DNA of 64,000 nucleotides, taken from the NCBI GenBank assembly GCA_015680685.1, contig MNCI01030391.1:4658-68657 (forward strand). Reading direction: 5' to 3'. This document shows positions 43,212 through 53,579 of this stretch, in pieces. Numbering within the stretch: position 1 is the first letter of the stretch; every line of letters starts with the position of its first letter. A program made the position numbers and the translations under genes. The notes beneath the pieces were generated by a model that did not search any database, was not told the origin of the DNA, and saw only the letters and a program-made list of their open reading frames with translations. Source of the stretch: Gnetum montanum (taxonomy: Eukaryota; Streptophyta; Gnetopsida; Gnetales; Gnetaceae).

Positions 43212-44690
43212 CCTCACTCATTATTTTGGATCACTCCCTTCCAATTCAGTCATTGGGGAGATGGCCACCTATGCTAATCATTTGAGGCCATCAATTTTTT
43301 AAAAAAAATTTTACACATTTTTCTTTTATAAATTTCTTTAACTTTTCTTATTTTTTCTTACGATATCATTTATAATTTTTCATTTCTTTGTGTATTTGAT
43401 TACTTTATTTGATTCATCACTTAATAAGTGCTCTGAGAATGGTATGAACTATATTCCATTGATTGCTAATGTTTGGTTTTTACCTTCAAGTTATGATGTT
43501 GATGCTAAGGTATGGTTCTTTTGATATAGCAGGCAATGAGTCCACTTCATCCATACATCCATAAAGTCCTATGATCTCTCTTGGCTTGCAACTGTACAGT
43601 CCATTTCTCAATAATAAGAACTATCAACGAATCGATGACTGGGTATTTCTCAAACTAAGGAAGGACTCAAGGACTGAAAGGGTGTGACTTCAAGGGGATT
43701 TGATGCACTTATGCTAGCCATTCTCTTGGGTGCTTGGATGTTTTCTTCTTGGGTTTTCTTACCATTTTGACATTGCCACATTATTGAGAAGTTGAGCAAA
43801 TAAAAATAATAAGTCTTTGCATGGTGTGGTTCTCACGCAAAAACACAAAGAAAAAAAAGTGAGAATTCAAAGCACACCTCTTAGATGAAATGATCATTTG
43901 GGTTACAAGCACTGATTACGGAACTAAAATAAACATGTTCTCTCTAACTAAGGCCCTTCTTGCTTCATACTTTCTCCTCTTTCGTTTCGTCAGAATGGTG
44001 GTGGCTCTGTGGTGAAGGCATTCTTGTTACTTCAAGTGGATGGATGGGCTAAATGTATTAATGCGAAGTCACTGAATGTGGTTTTTTTGAACCTATATTT
44101 GGAATGGGATCTAATAAGTCATATTAACCATTAATACACAAGGGGTTGTACACCACCTTGTTCTTGAGATCCCATTAAATTCTCTTCTTTCCATCATTAT
44201 TTCTCCATTGTTCACTTGATTGTAGGTGGTATCAGTAGTCCATATTTTGGTTGATGCATTGTTTTCTTTTTGGTAAACTCTTATCGTTAAGAATTTAACT
44301 CTTGCTTCCAAATGACATTTCTTGAGCCTACGAACTCTTTGAATGTGGGATTGTCAGGGCATTAAGGGCATGAGCCTACTTTGGGGAGGACCTAGTGGCA
44401 TTCCTATTTGGTGCATCCGTTAATTTCTTTCCCTTAAACATTTATGCAGTCACCAATTATTTTGTTCATTTCCATCTTTAACATGCATTTTATTTTATTG
44501 GTGTGATTTTTGTTTCTTCTTCTCCATCTTTCTTATTCCTCATCTTTTTTCATTCTATCGGTACTGGAGGTTCGCTCTCAGTCATGGGGGTCCTAGTCCA
44601 GTTTTTTTAATTTTTCTCTTAACCCCTACACCTTAGGTAGTTACCAGTATTATATCTCCAGATCTGTATCAGCTATATTTCAACTCAGCC
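43212..44690 (+). other. Long 3' non-coding region of the element
   Basis: Holds the first internal purine motif (43247-43259), a pyrimidine tract (43290-43440) and the second purine motif (44579-44590). It resembles the arrangement in the minus-strand element of unit A. No RT, RNase H or integrase motifs in any plus frame. The minus-strand frame 44111-44311 looks like chance. Confidence 0.55.
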
Positions 44691-44713
44691 AATGGAGCTT
44701 ACACCGAAGCATG

Positions 44714-44773
44714 GTATTAATTGCATTATGATTCATTTATACTTGTTAATATTAGACTATGTTGTATGTGTAG
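44714..44773 (+). other. Putative 60-nt intron in the element's 3' region
   Basis: GTATT donor, TGTTAAT branch-like motif, TGTATGTGTAG acceptor; exactly the length of 83-142 in the related element. Confidence 0.4.
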
Positions 44774-45146
44774 ATGGAAATCATACAACAACGGATTGGA
44801 TCTGGAGGAAACACTTGAAATGGACTAGTGCTGAAGCAGTTATGCAAGGGACAAGATTGATGGCATGCTTATGGATGGACAATGAAAGGTACAATCTTGG
44901 CATTGGCAGTAGCAGACTTCTTGTTTTCTCTCTCTCTTCTCTCTTAGCTACCAAATAAGGTTAGATGTCAAATGTGTATAGTGTTCACTCTTGTTGTCAT
45001 GAACATTACTTTTGTCATGATTTGTAATGATGGTCTAGTCACATGTCACGCCATCTACCATTAGTTTCATTCTAGTCAATAATCTCATACCTTCCCAATA
45101 TTTTGTAAGGAACTTGAGAATGAGTTTTCATTAAGTCATGGAGGTA

Positions 45147-45694
45147 TGATGGGATGTGATATCACATAGTCCATGATATTGCGTAGGCGATCTCATAGCC
45201 CATCGCCTTGTCTATAAATAAGAGGTGGATTTCCCTTGTAAGATCATCTAGATCTAGACCCTTAGCTAAATTTTGGCAATTTTACCATTCTAGAGATAGA
45301 ATAATGTCCATGTGCCCATAGTAGGAGTCTCAAAGTGCATGGATATTTATTCGAGCAAATTGTACCTGAGCACACATTTGTGTATGGAAATAAAGATAAA
45401 CTTTTTGATAAACCTTGCAGTGCATGGACTAAGCTAATTAGGATTTAATTAATGTTAAATGCTTAAATGCTTTTTTAGATAATTAATATCTCTCAACCCT
45501 CAACTCCTAGTTAAGTGCATTTAGTACGACCACTTCGAGCACGTGTGCTACACTTGGTAACCCAGTAACAAATAGCGTTTGGTAATCCCAGTAGCATTGC
45601 ACTGGTTCAAGGTGTGTATAGTAAGTGGGAACGGATTGTGCATGAGACACTCATACTCGTATGGTTAAGTGTAGGGGTACCTCACCACTCATCA
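45147..45694 (+). repeat. 3' LTR, 548 bp
   Basis: Starts TGATGGGATG after AGTCATGGAGGTA and ends CACTCATCA beside ATTAT. GATATC-type motifs, TATAAATAAGAGG (about 45211) and AATAAAGAT (about 45391) are present. Confidence 0.85.
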
Positions 45695-45724
45695 ATTATA
45701 GTACTTGGCTTAGTTTTATAATTT

Positions 45725-46545
45725 TCTTAATTGCAATTTACCTTAAGCATTATTTAGATTCATGTAATTCAAAACATGTATGAAGGAGCTACTACTAAAA
45801 TTAGAATAGCTTGTGGAATAACATATAATTTTTGAGTCATAGTAAGTATACATCAAGGGAATATTGATTTCAACAATTTTTTAAAATGTGTTATTTTCTT
45901 ATGAGGTATAGAAAATTGAAAGAATGACCATAAATATACTTTAGGATATATAGTTGACATGGTATAGTGAAATTAATAAAGATATTAGAAATGGAATTGA
46001 GACAGAATGATCAAAATAGAGATAGCCTAGTGGTATTCTTATGATAAAAAGTCAATAGAATTTAAAAAAAAATTATAGGATAAAAATAAGGCTTACTATC
46101 TTATATGATGCTGAATGTTGGGTAGTATAAAGAAAGCATGAACAACAAATTAGTGTGACAAAAATGTAAATGCTTTGATGGATGTTGAATAATACTAGAA
46201 GAGATAAATTACATAATACAAATGTTAGAAGATGACTTGGAGTGGCTTTTATTTTAGATAAGCTACAAGAAGATAGGCTTAGGTAGTTTAGACATGTGCA
46301 AAGAATATGAGACAATAAATATATAAATAAAGGTTGCTAAATCATTGTTCTAAGAAAGCCACCAAAAGAAAGATCAAAGAAGATATGGGAAAAATGAGCA
46401 AAGATGATTTGAAGAAACTACAAATAAACAAAGATCTACCTTTTCATAAAGGTGAATGGTGAAAAAGAAGTCATGTAGCTAACCCTATTTTGTTGGAACA
46501 AGGTCGAGATAATGATGATTTTTAAGAAAATTTTTGGATTACTTA
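45725..46545 (+). pseudogene. RTE-like 3' piece, unit B
   Basis: Equivalent of 13641-14440, with the YEGATTKI start and the NPILLEQ end. In this copy the region after the SLHQG-like piece includes an extra ~25 bp. Dead by stops. Confidence 0.65.
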
Positions 46546-46839
46546 AATTTTATTAAAATAGGCTACTAAGCCAATTGGTTAAAATAGCCCTGATTTCAAT
46601 TAACATTATTATAATGAATTTTTATTCCAAATGGTCTGATGTTTCTTTCTATAAAGATTTCTGTTATACAAAGAATTGAGCTATTATCTATTAACTACCT
46701 ATGATTTTTTAAAAGGGGATCATATTTTATGTGTTTTACAAGTGGTAATTTACAAGATTTGATATATTGTGTATCTTTCAAGTGTTGTTTCAATATAATA
46801 GAAAAAGCTCAACCAATTTGATCCATGCGCCAACCAAAT
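46546..46839. other. Linker between RTE pieces, unit B
   Basis: Equivalent of 14441-14829 but about 100 bp shorter; no gene seen. Confidence 0.35.
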
Positions 46840-47250
46840 AGTGAAATTAATAAAGATATAAAAAATATAATTGAGATAGGATGATCAAAATAGAAACAGG
46901 CTAGTGATGTTCTATGTGATAAAAAATAATAATAAACCAAAGAGAAAATTTTACAAGATAGGAATAAAACCTTCTATCTCATATGATGCTAACTCTTAAG
47001 CTGTACAATAAAAACATAAATAATAAACTAGAAATGTGGATGCTTAGATGAATATTATATGTTACCAAAATGGATAAACTAAAAAACATAGATATTAGAG
47101 GAAGACTTAGAACTGTTTCCATTTTAAATAAGTTTCAAGAATGGCAACTTGGATGGTTTGGGCATGTGCAAAGATGAGACAATAAACTATAAAAATAGGT
47201 TGCTACATTAGAGTTCCAAAAACATATTAAAAGAAAGACCACAAAAAGAA
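46840..47250 (+). pseudogene. Second RTE-like 3' piece, unit B
   Basis: Equivalent of 14830-15260; WFGHVQR is readable near 47155-47175, followed by a purine-rich run AAAGAAAAAAAAGAAAGAAA (about 47235-47260). Confidence 0.65.
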
Positions 47251-47324
47251 AAAAAAGAAAGAAAAACATGGGATAATGGTAGCTTGCTTTGGACTCACTA
47301 TCTTTGAGTGCATTGAAAATAAAA

Positions 47325-48252
47325 GGCTGTGTGAAGCAAAATTCAAGTCGCAATCTTTCTCTTGTGTAAGCTTCATTTAAGTTTGTTATAAGTTTTGAAT
47401 AAAAAGACTTGGAATTTCTTGCTAGTAGTTGAAGTAATTGCTAGATTTTTTCCAAGATAATTATGTTGTTTGTGTTGAGTTATTTTCTTATTTTCTATTA
47501 ATTTTTGGTACTACCTTTTACTTACTTACATTTCCCCTACCTTAATGATGCACTAGAAGTTAACATAAATAACTGCCTTTTCTTTTGAAAAGGAGTAATA
47601 TTACAAATATTGAGTACATAATTATTAAACAGCAATAGAAATTTTTTGAGTTAAAAGATTATTAGAAAGACCATCCCAATTTTGATCAATACATATGCAC
47701 AAAAGGAGAATTAAGGACAAACAATTGCTTTTCCTAATAGCTGAATTATTTACTTATAAGATGGAAATTCAGGCATTTTCTAAACATATCTTCAGGATTT
47801 GTGAACCCTTGAAAGTCTGCCAGCTCACAATAACACAAGAAGACTAAATATTAAGAAGATGATTTGATTGATGCTGTATAACTTCATTTAAATTCAGAAG
47901 CATTGATAGATTTAATAAAATTGAAAAGCAGATTTATAATTAAATCTTGCTTTTATCCTATCCAAAACAAAATCCTTAAGTTAAATTTCAAAACTCTGGC
48001 TTACACAAAATTTGTACACTAACATAACCAACTTGTCTAATTGGGTAGGAAAAACCCGACTGAATTGATCAAATAACACCAAGTTACCGTTATGCTAATA
48101 TAATAAACACTGCTTATTCAACACGCTCTCTAGACACTTGGGGAAGAATCCGGATCATTTTCTTTCCCGGCTACATAAATTCTTGGGGAACAATAAGGAT
48201 CTTCCCTTTTCATAGCTTGATAATTCTTATCTCTTTTCTTCTCACCAATCTT
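47325..48252. other. Intergenic, downstream side of C2 gene B
   Basis: Shared with 15669-16661. No frame of note; a functional 3' end for the C2 gene would lie here, but I see no clear AATAAA on the minus strand close to the stop. Confidence 0.4.
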
Positions 48253-48891
48253 TTAAGCATCGGCTACAGTAACTCCAGGTACAATCCCATTGAGAAGCAG
48301 CTTTCTAATATCATACGGTATTGTGACATTACATTTCTCCATATGAAAAAACTCTCTCAAAAGAATCAAAGAATCATTGGGCAAGGATAAATACAGTTCA
48401 CCAATCCTACTACCATCTTTTGTAATATAACTCCAATACTGGGCAGTGTCATAATCCATGTGGACATTGGTGGAATCTGGATTCAGAAGCACATCAACAA
48501 TGGGTAAAATAGCAGTGCCTACTAATTCTTTGTATCCCAGGAAGCTTTTGATGTATACATCAAAATATAAAGCTGGTTCTTCTCCATAACTTTTTTCAAG
48601 ATCCTTCTCAACATCTCTGAGTGAAATGGTTTCAAACCAAGCTGGACTGCCATCCAGCTCCCTGTATTTCGCAGACTTAGTTGTAGCTCTGTGATTCCTG
48701 TTGATGTAAACTTTCACAAAGTATTCAGGCTTGATACACCATAGTTCCGGTATCTTGTGGGTACCTAAAAACATTACCTTCACCACGTTCAGCTTTAATA
48801 GCTTTTCTGGTTTCTGCATCTTCCTTCTTTTCAGCAGGCGTAAGGGATTTTCTATGTACTTCAGTGGATTGTGACCACGAATTCTGACCAT
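48253..48891 (-). CDS. C2-domain-like protein, 212 aa, unit B copy
   Basis: The only open frame in the window that looks like a host gene. Residues 1-32 are basic (RLLKRRKMQKPEKLL). About 34-171 fit a C2 fold: LNVVKVMFLGTHKIPEL (first strands), EYFVKVYIN, SPAWFETISL, ALYFDVYIKSFLG, KELVGTAILPIVDVL, YWSYITKDGSRIGELYLSL. C2 domains bind lipids or proteins, often with Ca2+. The aspartates usual in the first Ca2+ loop are not evident (IKPEYF), so Ca2+ binding is doubtful. The C-terminal part (172-212) has no known motif. The start is ATG at 48891 in a GCCATGG context, 122 bp after a TATA box, and no intron is needed. It could be part of a larger ancestral protein, since upstream frame VGEPLLDYVF is conserved but broken here by a +1 shift. 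Function not known. Confidence 0.6.
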   Translation of the reverse strand: MVRIRGHNPLKYIENPLRLLKRRKMQKPEKLLKLNVVKVMFLGTHKIPELWCIKPEYFVKVYINRNHRATTKSAKYRELDGSPAWFETISLRDVEKDLEKSYGEEPALYFDVYIKSFLGYKELVGTAILPIVDVLLNPDSTNVHMDYDTAQYWSYITKDGSRIGELYLSLPNDSLILLREFFHMEKCNVTIPYDIRKLLLNGIVPGVTVADA

Positions 48892-49012
48892 GGCTGTGTC
48901 GAGATGTGTATATAACAGACCTTGAATTAACGAATTGGAGGGATATGTCGTTTTGATTTCAGTATCGGGGGTTTGCTAGAAATACGTAATCCAAGAGAGG
49001 TTCACCGACTTT

Positions 49013-49020
49013 GTTTTATA
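49013..49020 (-). promoter_or_regulatory. TATA box of C2 gene B
   Basis: TATAAAAC on the minus strand, conserved with the unit A copy; leaves a leader of roughly 90 nt before the ATG. Confidence 0.55.
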
Positions 49021-49947
49021 GCAGCCCAAAAACAATTTAAGGTTAAGTTTTCTAAAAAAAAATAAATAAAACATGAACCTTGAAATTACGGTAACGGGAA
49101 ACAGATGGGGTTAGCGGCATGCAAACAACCACAAGGGTTCTTATTTTTAAAATATTAAAACAAAAATTTAGGAAGTAACCGTGCAAGTAATTTTAAAACA
49201 CAATTGCACTTTGAAATTATGGAATTTATTCTGTAATTTAACTCTAAATTAATCTATTCTTGTTTTGCTAATAGAAAAACTCTTGAATTAAAAGTTCAAA
49301 GTTATGGTTCATGATAAGTTATAAAGTTCTAACCATATATCTTAAAGGTAATCTTTGTTTAAAAAACTATTCTACTTTGACACCCTTACCCTTCCACAAC
49401 CCCCCACACCCCCTTCCCCTAAAATTGTCATGCACATCACCTTTTGGTATAAACATCCAATAGAGTAGTTTCATAATTCCTATTAGATAATTTGGTTTTC
49501 TAATCCATAACTCAATGTTGTTAGAAAAATTGTTATTAAATTTTAAACTTGTTAGATTTTATATTTATTTAAGAGACTAAAAGGAAACTTTACATCATGG
49601 ACGAGTGTATGGTAGTATGGATTGAACTTTTCATTGTATAAACAAAAATTTCACTAAACCAACCACCTTTTTGGTATGGTATGGGACCATTTATAAATTA
49701 TTGGTATTGAAAGTACGTATTTTTTAAATTGTTTTGTTTTTTCTTTTGTTTCTTAGGTTATTTTGTGGGGATGGGTATTGGTACCTAAAATAATTGAAAT
49801 ATAGGTATCCCAAGATATATAGTCAAATAGAACTTTATACCTTATCATTTCCAACTAGAATCAAAACCATAACTTGGAGATTTCAAACCAAAAATGTTAC
49901 CACTATGAATGGGCAATGGAGTAATCCAACATCCAACCATACAAGTT
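49021..49947. other. Upstream flank of C2 gene B
   Basis: Equivalent of 17390-18296. Ends at a single N (49948), after which the sequence no longer follows unit A. Confidence 0.4.
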
Positions 49948-49948
49948 N

Positions 49949-51014
49949 GTAAGTAAATCTATTCTATCCTTAGTATAATGTCATCTATGTATAATATTCA
50001 CCACAATGGTTATGAACACCAATGCTGTAATTCATTTTTCGATCTATTCACCAGGCACTTTGAGTTTTTCTTCCATGTCACCGTCAATTGTCATTCAATT
50101 AATAATTCCATACCTTTTAATATTTTGTAAGGAACTTGAGAATGAGTTTTCATTCAGTTGTGAGGGTATGATGAGCCCTAATATTGGACCCCTGTTATTG
50201 AATCCCCAATGTCAGATACACGATATCAGAGATGCTAAAGTGATATTAGACAAGCGATGTTGCATCTTGTCTCATTGCCTATAAATAAGAGATAGGAGCA
50301 CTTGGTTTCAATAATTTTTCTTAGTCCTTTAGCTGAGCTCTTACAATTTTTTCTTTCCAGAGTTAGAATTATTTCTATGTGCCCATAGTAGGAGTAATAA
50401 ACTGAACAGATCTTTATTCAAGAATTGTGTACCTGAGCACACCTTGTGTCCCGAAATAATGACAAACTTTGTGATAAAGCTTGCAGCATTGAGAATAGCT
50501 TAATTATTGCATTTAATGTTATTTACTATTATTTGATGCTTTCATTAGTTATTCAATGTTATTTCTATTGAATTGTTAATTATCAACGAAATAGCACACT
50601 TAGCACAACCACTTCGAGCATATGGGAAACACTTGGTAACCTAGTAACGACTAGTGTTTGGTAATCCCAGTAGTGTTGCACTAGTTTAGGATGTGTCCAG
50701 AGAGTGGGAATGGATGCTAGTGTTAGGATTTGATTCACATTAGAGTTACAAAAAATCCATTATTTAATTAAATATTTTCATTGCACACACTTAGGGGACT
50801 AAGATAGAAAATATAAAAAACATAAAAATCATATACCTTGAGTTTACTTAACCATATAATTGTGCCTTACAAGTAAGCTTGGGAAGACAATAACTACATA
50901 ACTCATCCTTGTTCCATGTAGGAGCATAAGCACTTAATCCTTGGAGTTTGACTAGATCACACGTGAACATTCGTATTTGTATGGTTGGATGTAGGGGTAC
51001 CTCACTGCTCATTA
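49949..51014 (+). mobile_element. 3' fragment of an LTR element (internal end plus LTR)
   Basis: 49949-50168 matches the 3' internal region (GAACACCAATGCTGT, GGAACTTGAGAATGAG) and ends in TTGTGAGGGTA. The LTR is 50169-51014, beginning TGATGAGCC and ending CTCATTA. TATAAATAAGAG is near 50279 and GATATCAGAG near 50222. Its 5' part is lost at the N at 49948, where unit A instead has the minus-strand element 18327-22395. The sequence to the right continues as unit A 22396. Confidence 0.75.
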
Positions 51015-51195
51015 CTTGGCCTCTTGATCTTTTGATTCCTTGTTGTGAGGGTCCTCCTTTTGGTATTCGTTTTAGGGCCATTTGCAATCAATCAAGAATT
51101 TAGGATTACCAAAGTATTCTTATTAGCACTTTACAATTCATAATCCTTCTTGTTCTTTTAGTAGATCACATCTTTAGTTCATAATGATTGTAGAG
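51015..51195 (-). pseudogene. Tail of the transposon-protein-like ORF, unit B
   Basis: Equivalent of 22396-22559; only its upstream end remains because the LTR fragment replaced the rest. Confidence 0.35.
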
Positions 51196-51420
51196 TTAGA
51201 AGAATTTCAAAATGAGACCACTAAGAAATGTATCTTCAAGTTCATGATCTCTCATAGTCATTATCTTCTTAGGTTGATAGTACCTTATAATTAATTGAAA
51301 TGTTTTATTAAGAGAATATATTGAGTTATTTGGCCTATATTTATTAATTTCATGATAATATCCTTTATACTTTATCTTACTTACCCTTAAACTATCTTCC
51401 AGAGTTAGGAAATTTTTCAA
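51196..51420 (-). CDS. Conserved 74-codon ORF of unknown function, unit B
   Basis: Starts MKNFLTLEDSLRVSKIKYKG; see the unit A copy at 22560-22802. The frame is kept while surrounding sequence has diverged. Confidence 0.45.
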   Translation of the reverse strand: MKNFLTLEDSLRVSKIKYKGYYHEINKYRPNNSIYSLNKTFQLIIRYYQPKKIMTMRDHELEDTFLSGLILKFF

Positions 51421-53579
51421 AAAATTTGTTTTAGATTTTTCTTGATGTCACTTGCCACAACCAAGTTGAGTGTTCCATGATCAAGAGGATTCAAAAATTG
51501 AGGAAATTAGAGCTTTAGGGACAAAGTTATGACCTGTAGAAGTTAGGATTTTAGAGCTCAAATGAAGAAAAGAAAAAACTCCTTTGATAGCAAATTACAA
51601 GAATGAAAATTTTTCTAACTCTCAATGGCTATATCTGAAATTTCTATGGCATGAAATCATTGATACAACATCAAATCAATGATGTAGGAGGGTCTCATAC
51701 ATCATAGCATGGATGTCACCTAAAAAAGCTACAATTTTTGTGAGCATTTTCTGATGGAAAAATGAGTCAATTTGAATGTTAGGAATATAGTAAGCAATGT
51801 CAAAAGGTTATATAATAGATATGATGCTCAAAATTCAAAAATTTGATGTTGTAAATTTCATAAAGAAGGAATGTTAGGCTATGATAGTTTTTAAAAGAGA
51901 AAAAATGGATAAGAGATGGGTAAAAAATTTGTTACGTATGAACGTATTTATTGGATTGCTAAGAGGAGTATTTATCAATTTCATTATTTCTAGAAGACAC
52001 AAGATGATGTGGAATTACTTGCCAAGTATGAAATATAAGAGTTATATAAGTGGGTCCTCCCCAAAGTAGGTTCCAACCCTTAGTGCCCTTGTATAAACAC
52101 ATCACAAAGTGTCCTTAGGCACTGAAGGATTTGAATGCAATGCATACTTGCCTAGTGAAACACACATGTTAGTATCACTAGGTTTGGAAAATTATGATAT
52201 ATTACACAAAATCATAAGTTATGATCAATTGCATAGTGAGGTGAGATGGACTATAGAAAGGATTGCTGAAATTGGGACATGAGATTTCATACCATAGGCA
52301 TAATGAATTATTGTGTTTTATAGGTGGTTAAAGTAATCATTAGCTCTTATTTCCAAGATTTAAACCAAGTCAAAATCATTATTGAGTAACATCGCATTGT
52401 TTCACCTCTTAGATTCACAACCATAAGACTATTCGTGTTGCAAGGAGTATCATCACTTGGCATTTTGTTCAAAGGAAAAGTTTATTCATTGTACTTTATT
52501 ATTATTATTAATTTTGAAATTTCTAAGAAGCCACCTACCTTCAGGCATGGGTAACATATATTTCCAGTGAGACCCCTAGAAATTTATTTTGTGCATACAG
52601 GTTATTTGTATTTATGTCAACCTTCCCAAAGGACTACTTTAGGCATGGGTAACATGTCTTTTTAGTGACATGGTAAGAGAACACTTATTGTACTCTTACT
52701 TCCATTTTTGATTATATGTACAAGGATATAATTACAAATTAGTAACATAATAGAACATATAGTAGTGATGCAAGAAATTCCACAAATCTTCTTGATGTCA
52801 TACCCTTCTCATTCGTACTTGGTTCTTCACTTCTCTATCTAGGCATAATGATCATATCTATATTTTTAGTTTTACTAGGACAAGGAATATCATTATGGCC
52901 ATAGTAAGAACATCTTATTATTGGAATGGATGGATGGTTTTTGTGGTCTCACTGTACAAATAATTAATTTCTTATGACTTGATAACTTAGAGAAATCTTC
53001 ACCTTATTGGAACTACATATTATCTTATTTGATGTGTTTCATTGGAAATTTGAAAAAAATTTGTACAAGTAAAATGAGAAGAAAACATGAAAAATTAGAA
53101 AGAATGTCAAGAATTTAAAATATAAAGAGAATGGAAAATTATCAAAGAACTAGAAAATGTCAAAGAATGGAAAAATGATTAAGAGTTGCGGAAATCTGAA
53201 AAAATGAAAAGATATCAAAGATTATGAAGATTGGTAAGAAATGTGAAAAATTAATAAGAAATGAAAATAGTATAAAAAATTATAAATCATAAAAATTAAA
53301 AGATAAAAACGTTAAAAAACACTTATTAATTCCTAAATTAAGTTAATACATCTTCCCCATGACTGAACTCATTGCCGAGTGTTAGGGAAATGGACCCTAG
53401 ATCCCTTGGATCACACACTCTAGGTTGCTTACTTACCATCCTTAGTGATTTAGTTTTTTGGTTATTGTACCATGTAATCTTGATGGTAATCAAATTTTGA
53501 TCTTTTGATGATTTATACCTTGTTAAAATAGATGGTATTTCCATCTTAGAAGGTGTAGTTATACTTTCTTGTTAATTCT
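51421..53579 (-). other. Non-coding spacer of the minus-strand Ty3 region, unit B
   Basis: Equivalent of 22803-24971, with the GATGTCA patch at 51645-51720, ATT microsatellite (52498-52509), purine-rich tract (53050-53320) and purine motif (53355-53367). A partial local duplication of TTTAGGCATGGGTAACAT (52541 and 52642) is present only in unit B. Confidence 0.4.

Larger units (their letters stand above)
38947..45694 (+). mobile_element. Complete non-autonomous Ty3-type LTR element (gag-protease only)
   Basis: Flanked by a perfect 5 bp duplication ATTAT (38942-38946 and 45695-45699); unit A has the uninterrupted site at about 13593-13600. The 5' LTR is 38947-39536 (partly missing at an N, 38969) and the 3' LTR is 45147-45694. 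The tRNA-Asp-type primer site is at 39538-39555. Gag with a variant zinc knuckle and a retropepsin follow (40000-43211). From 43212 to the 3' LTR I find no reverse transcriptase, RNase H or integrase. It resembles gag-only terminal-repeat elements that rely on enzymes from a relative. The true length is uncertain because of a 210 bp assembly duplication at 40650-41070. Confidence 0.85.
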
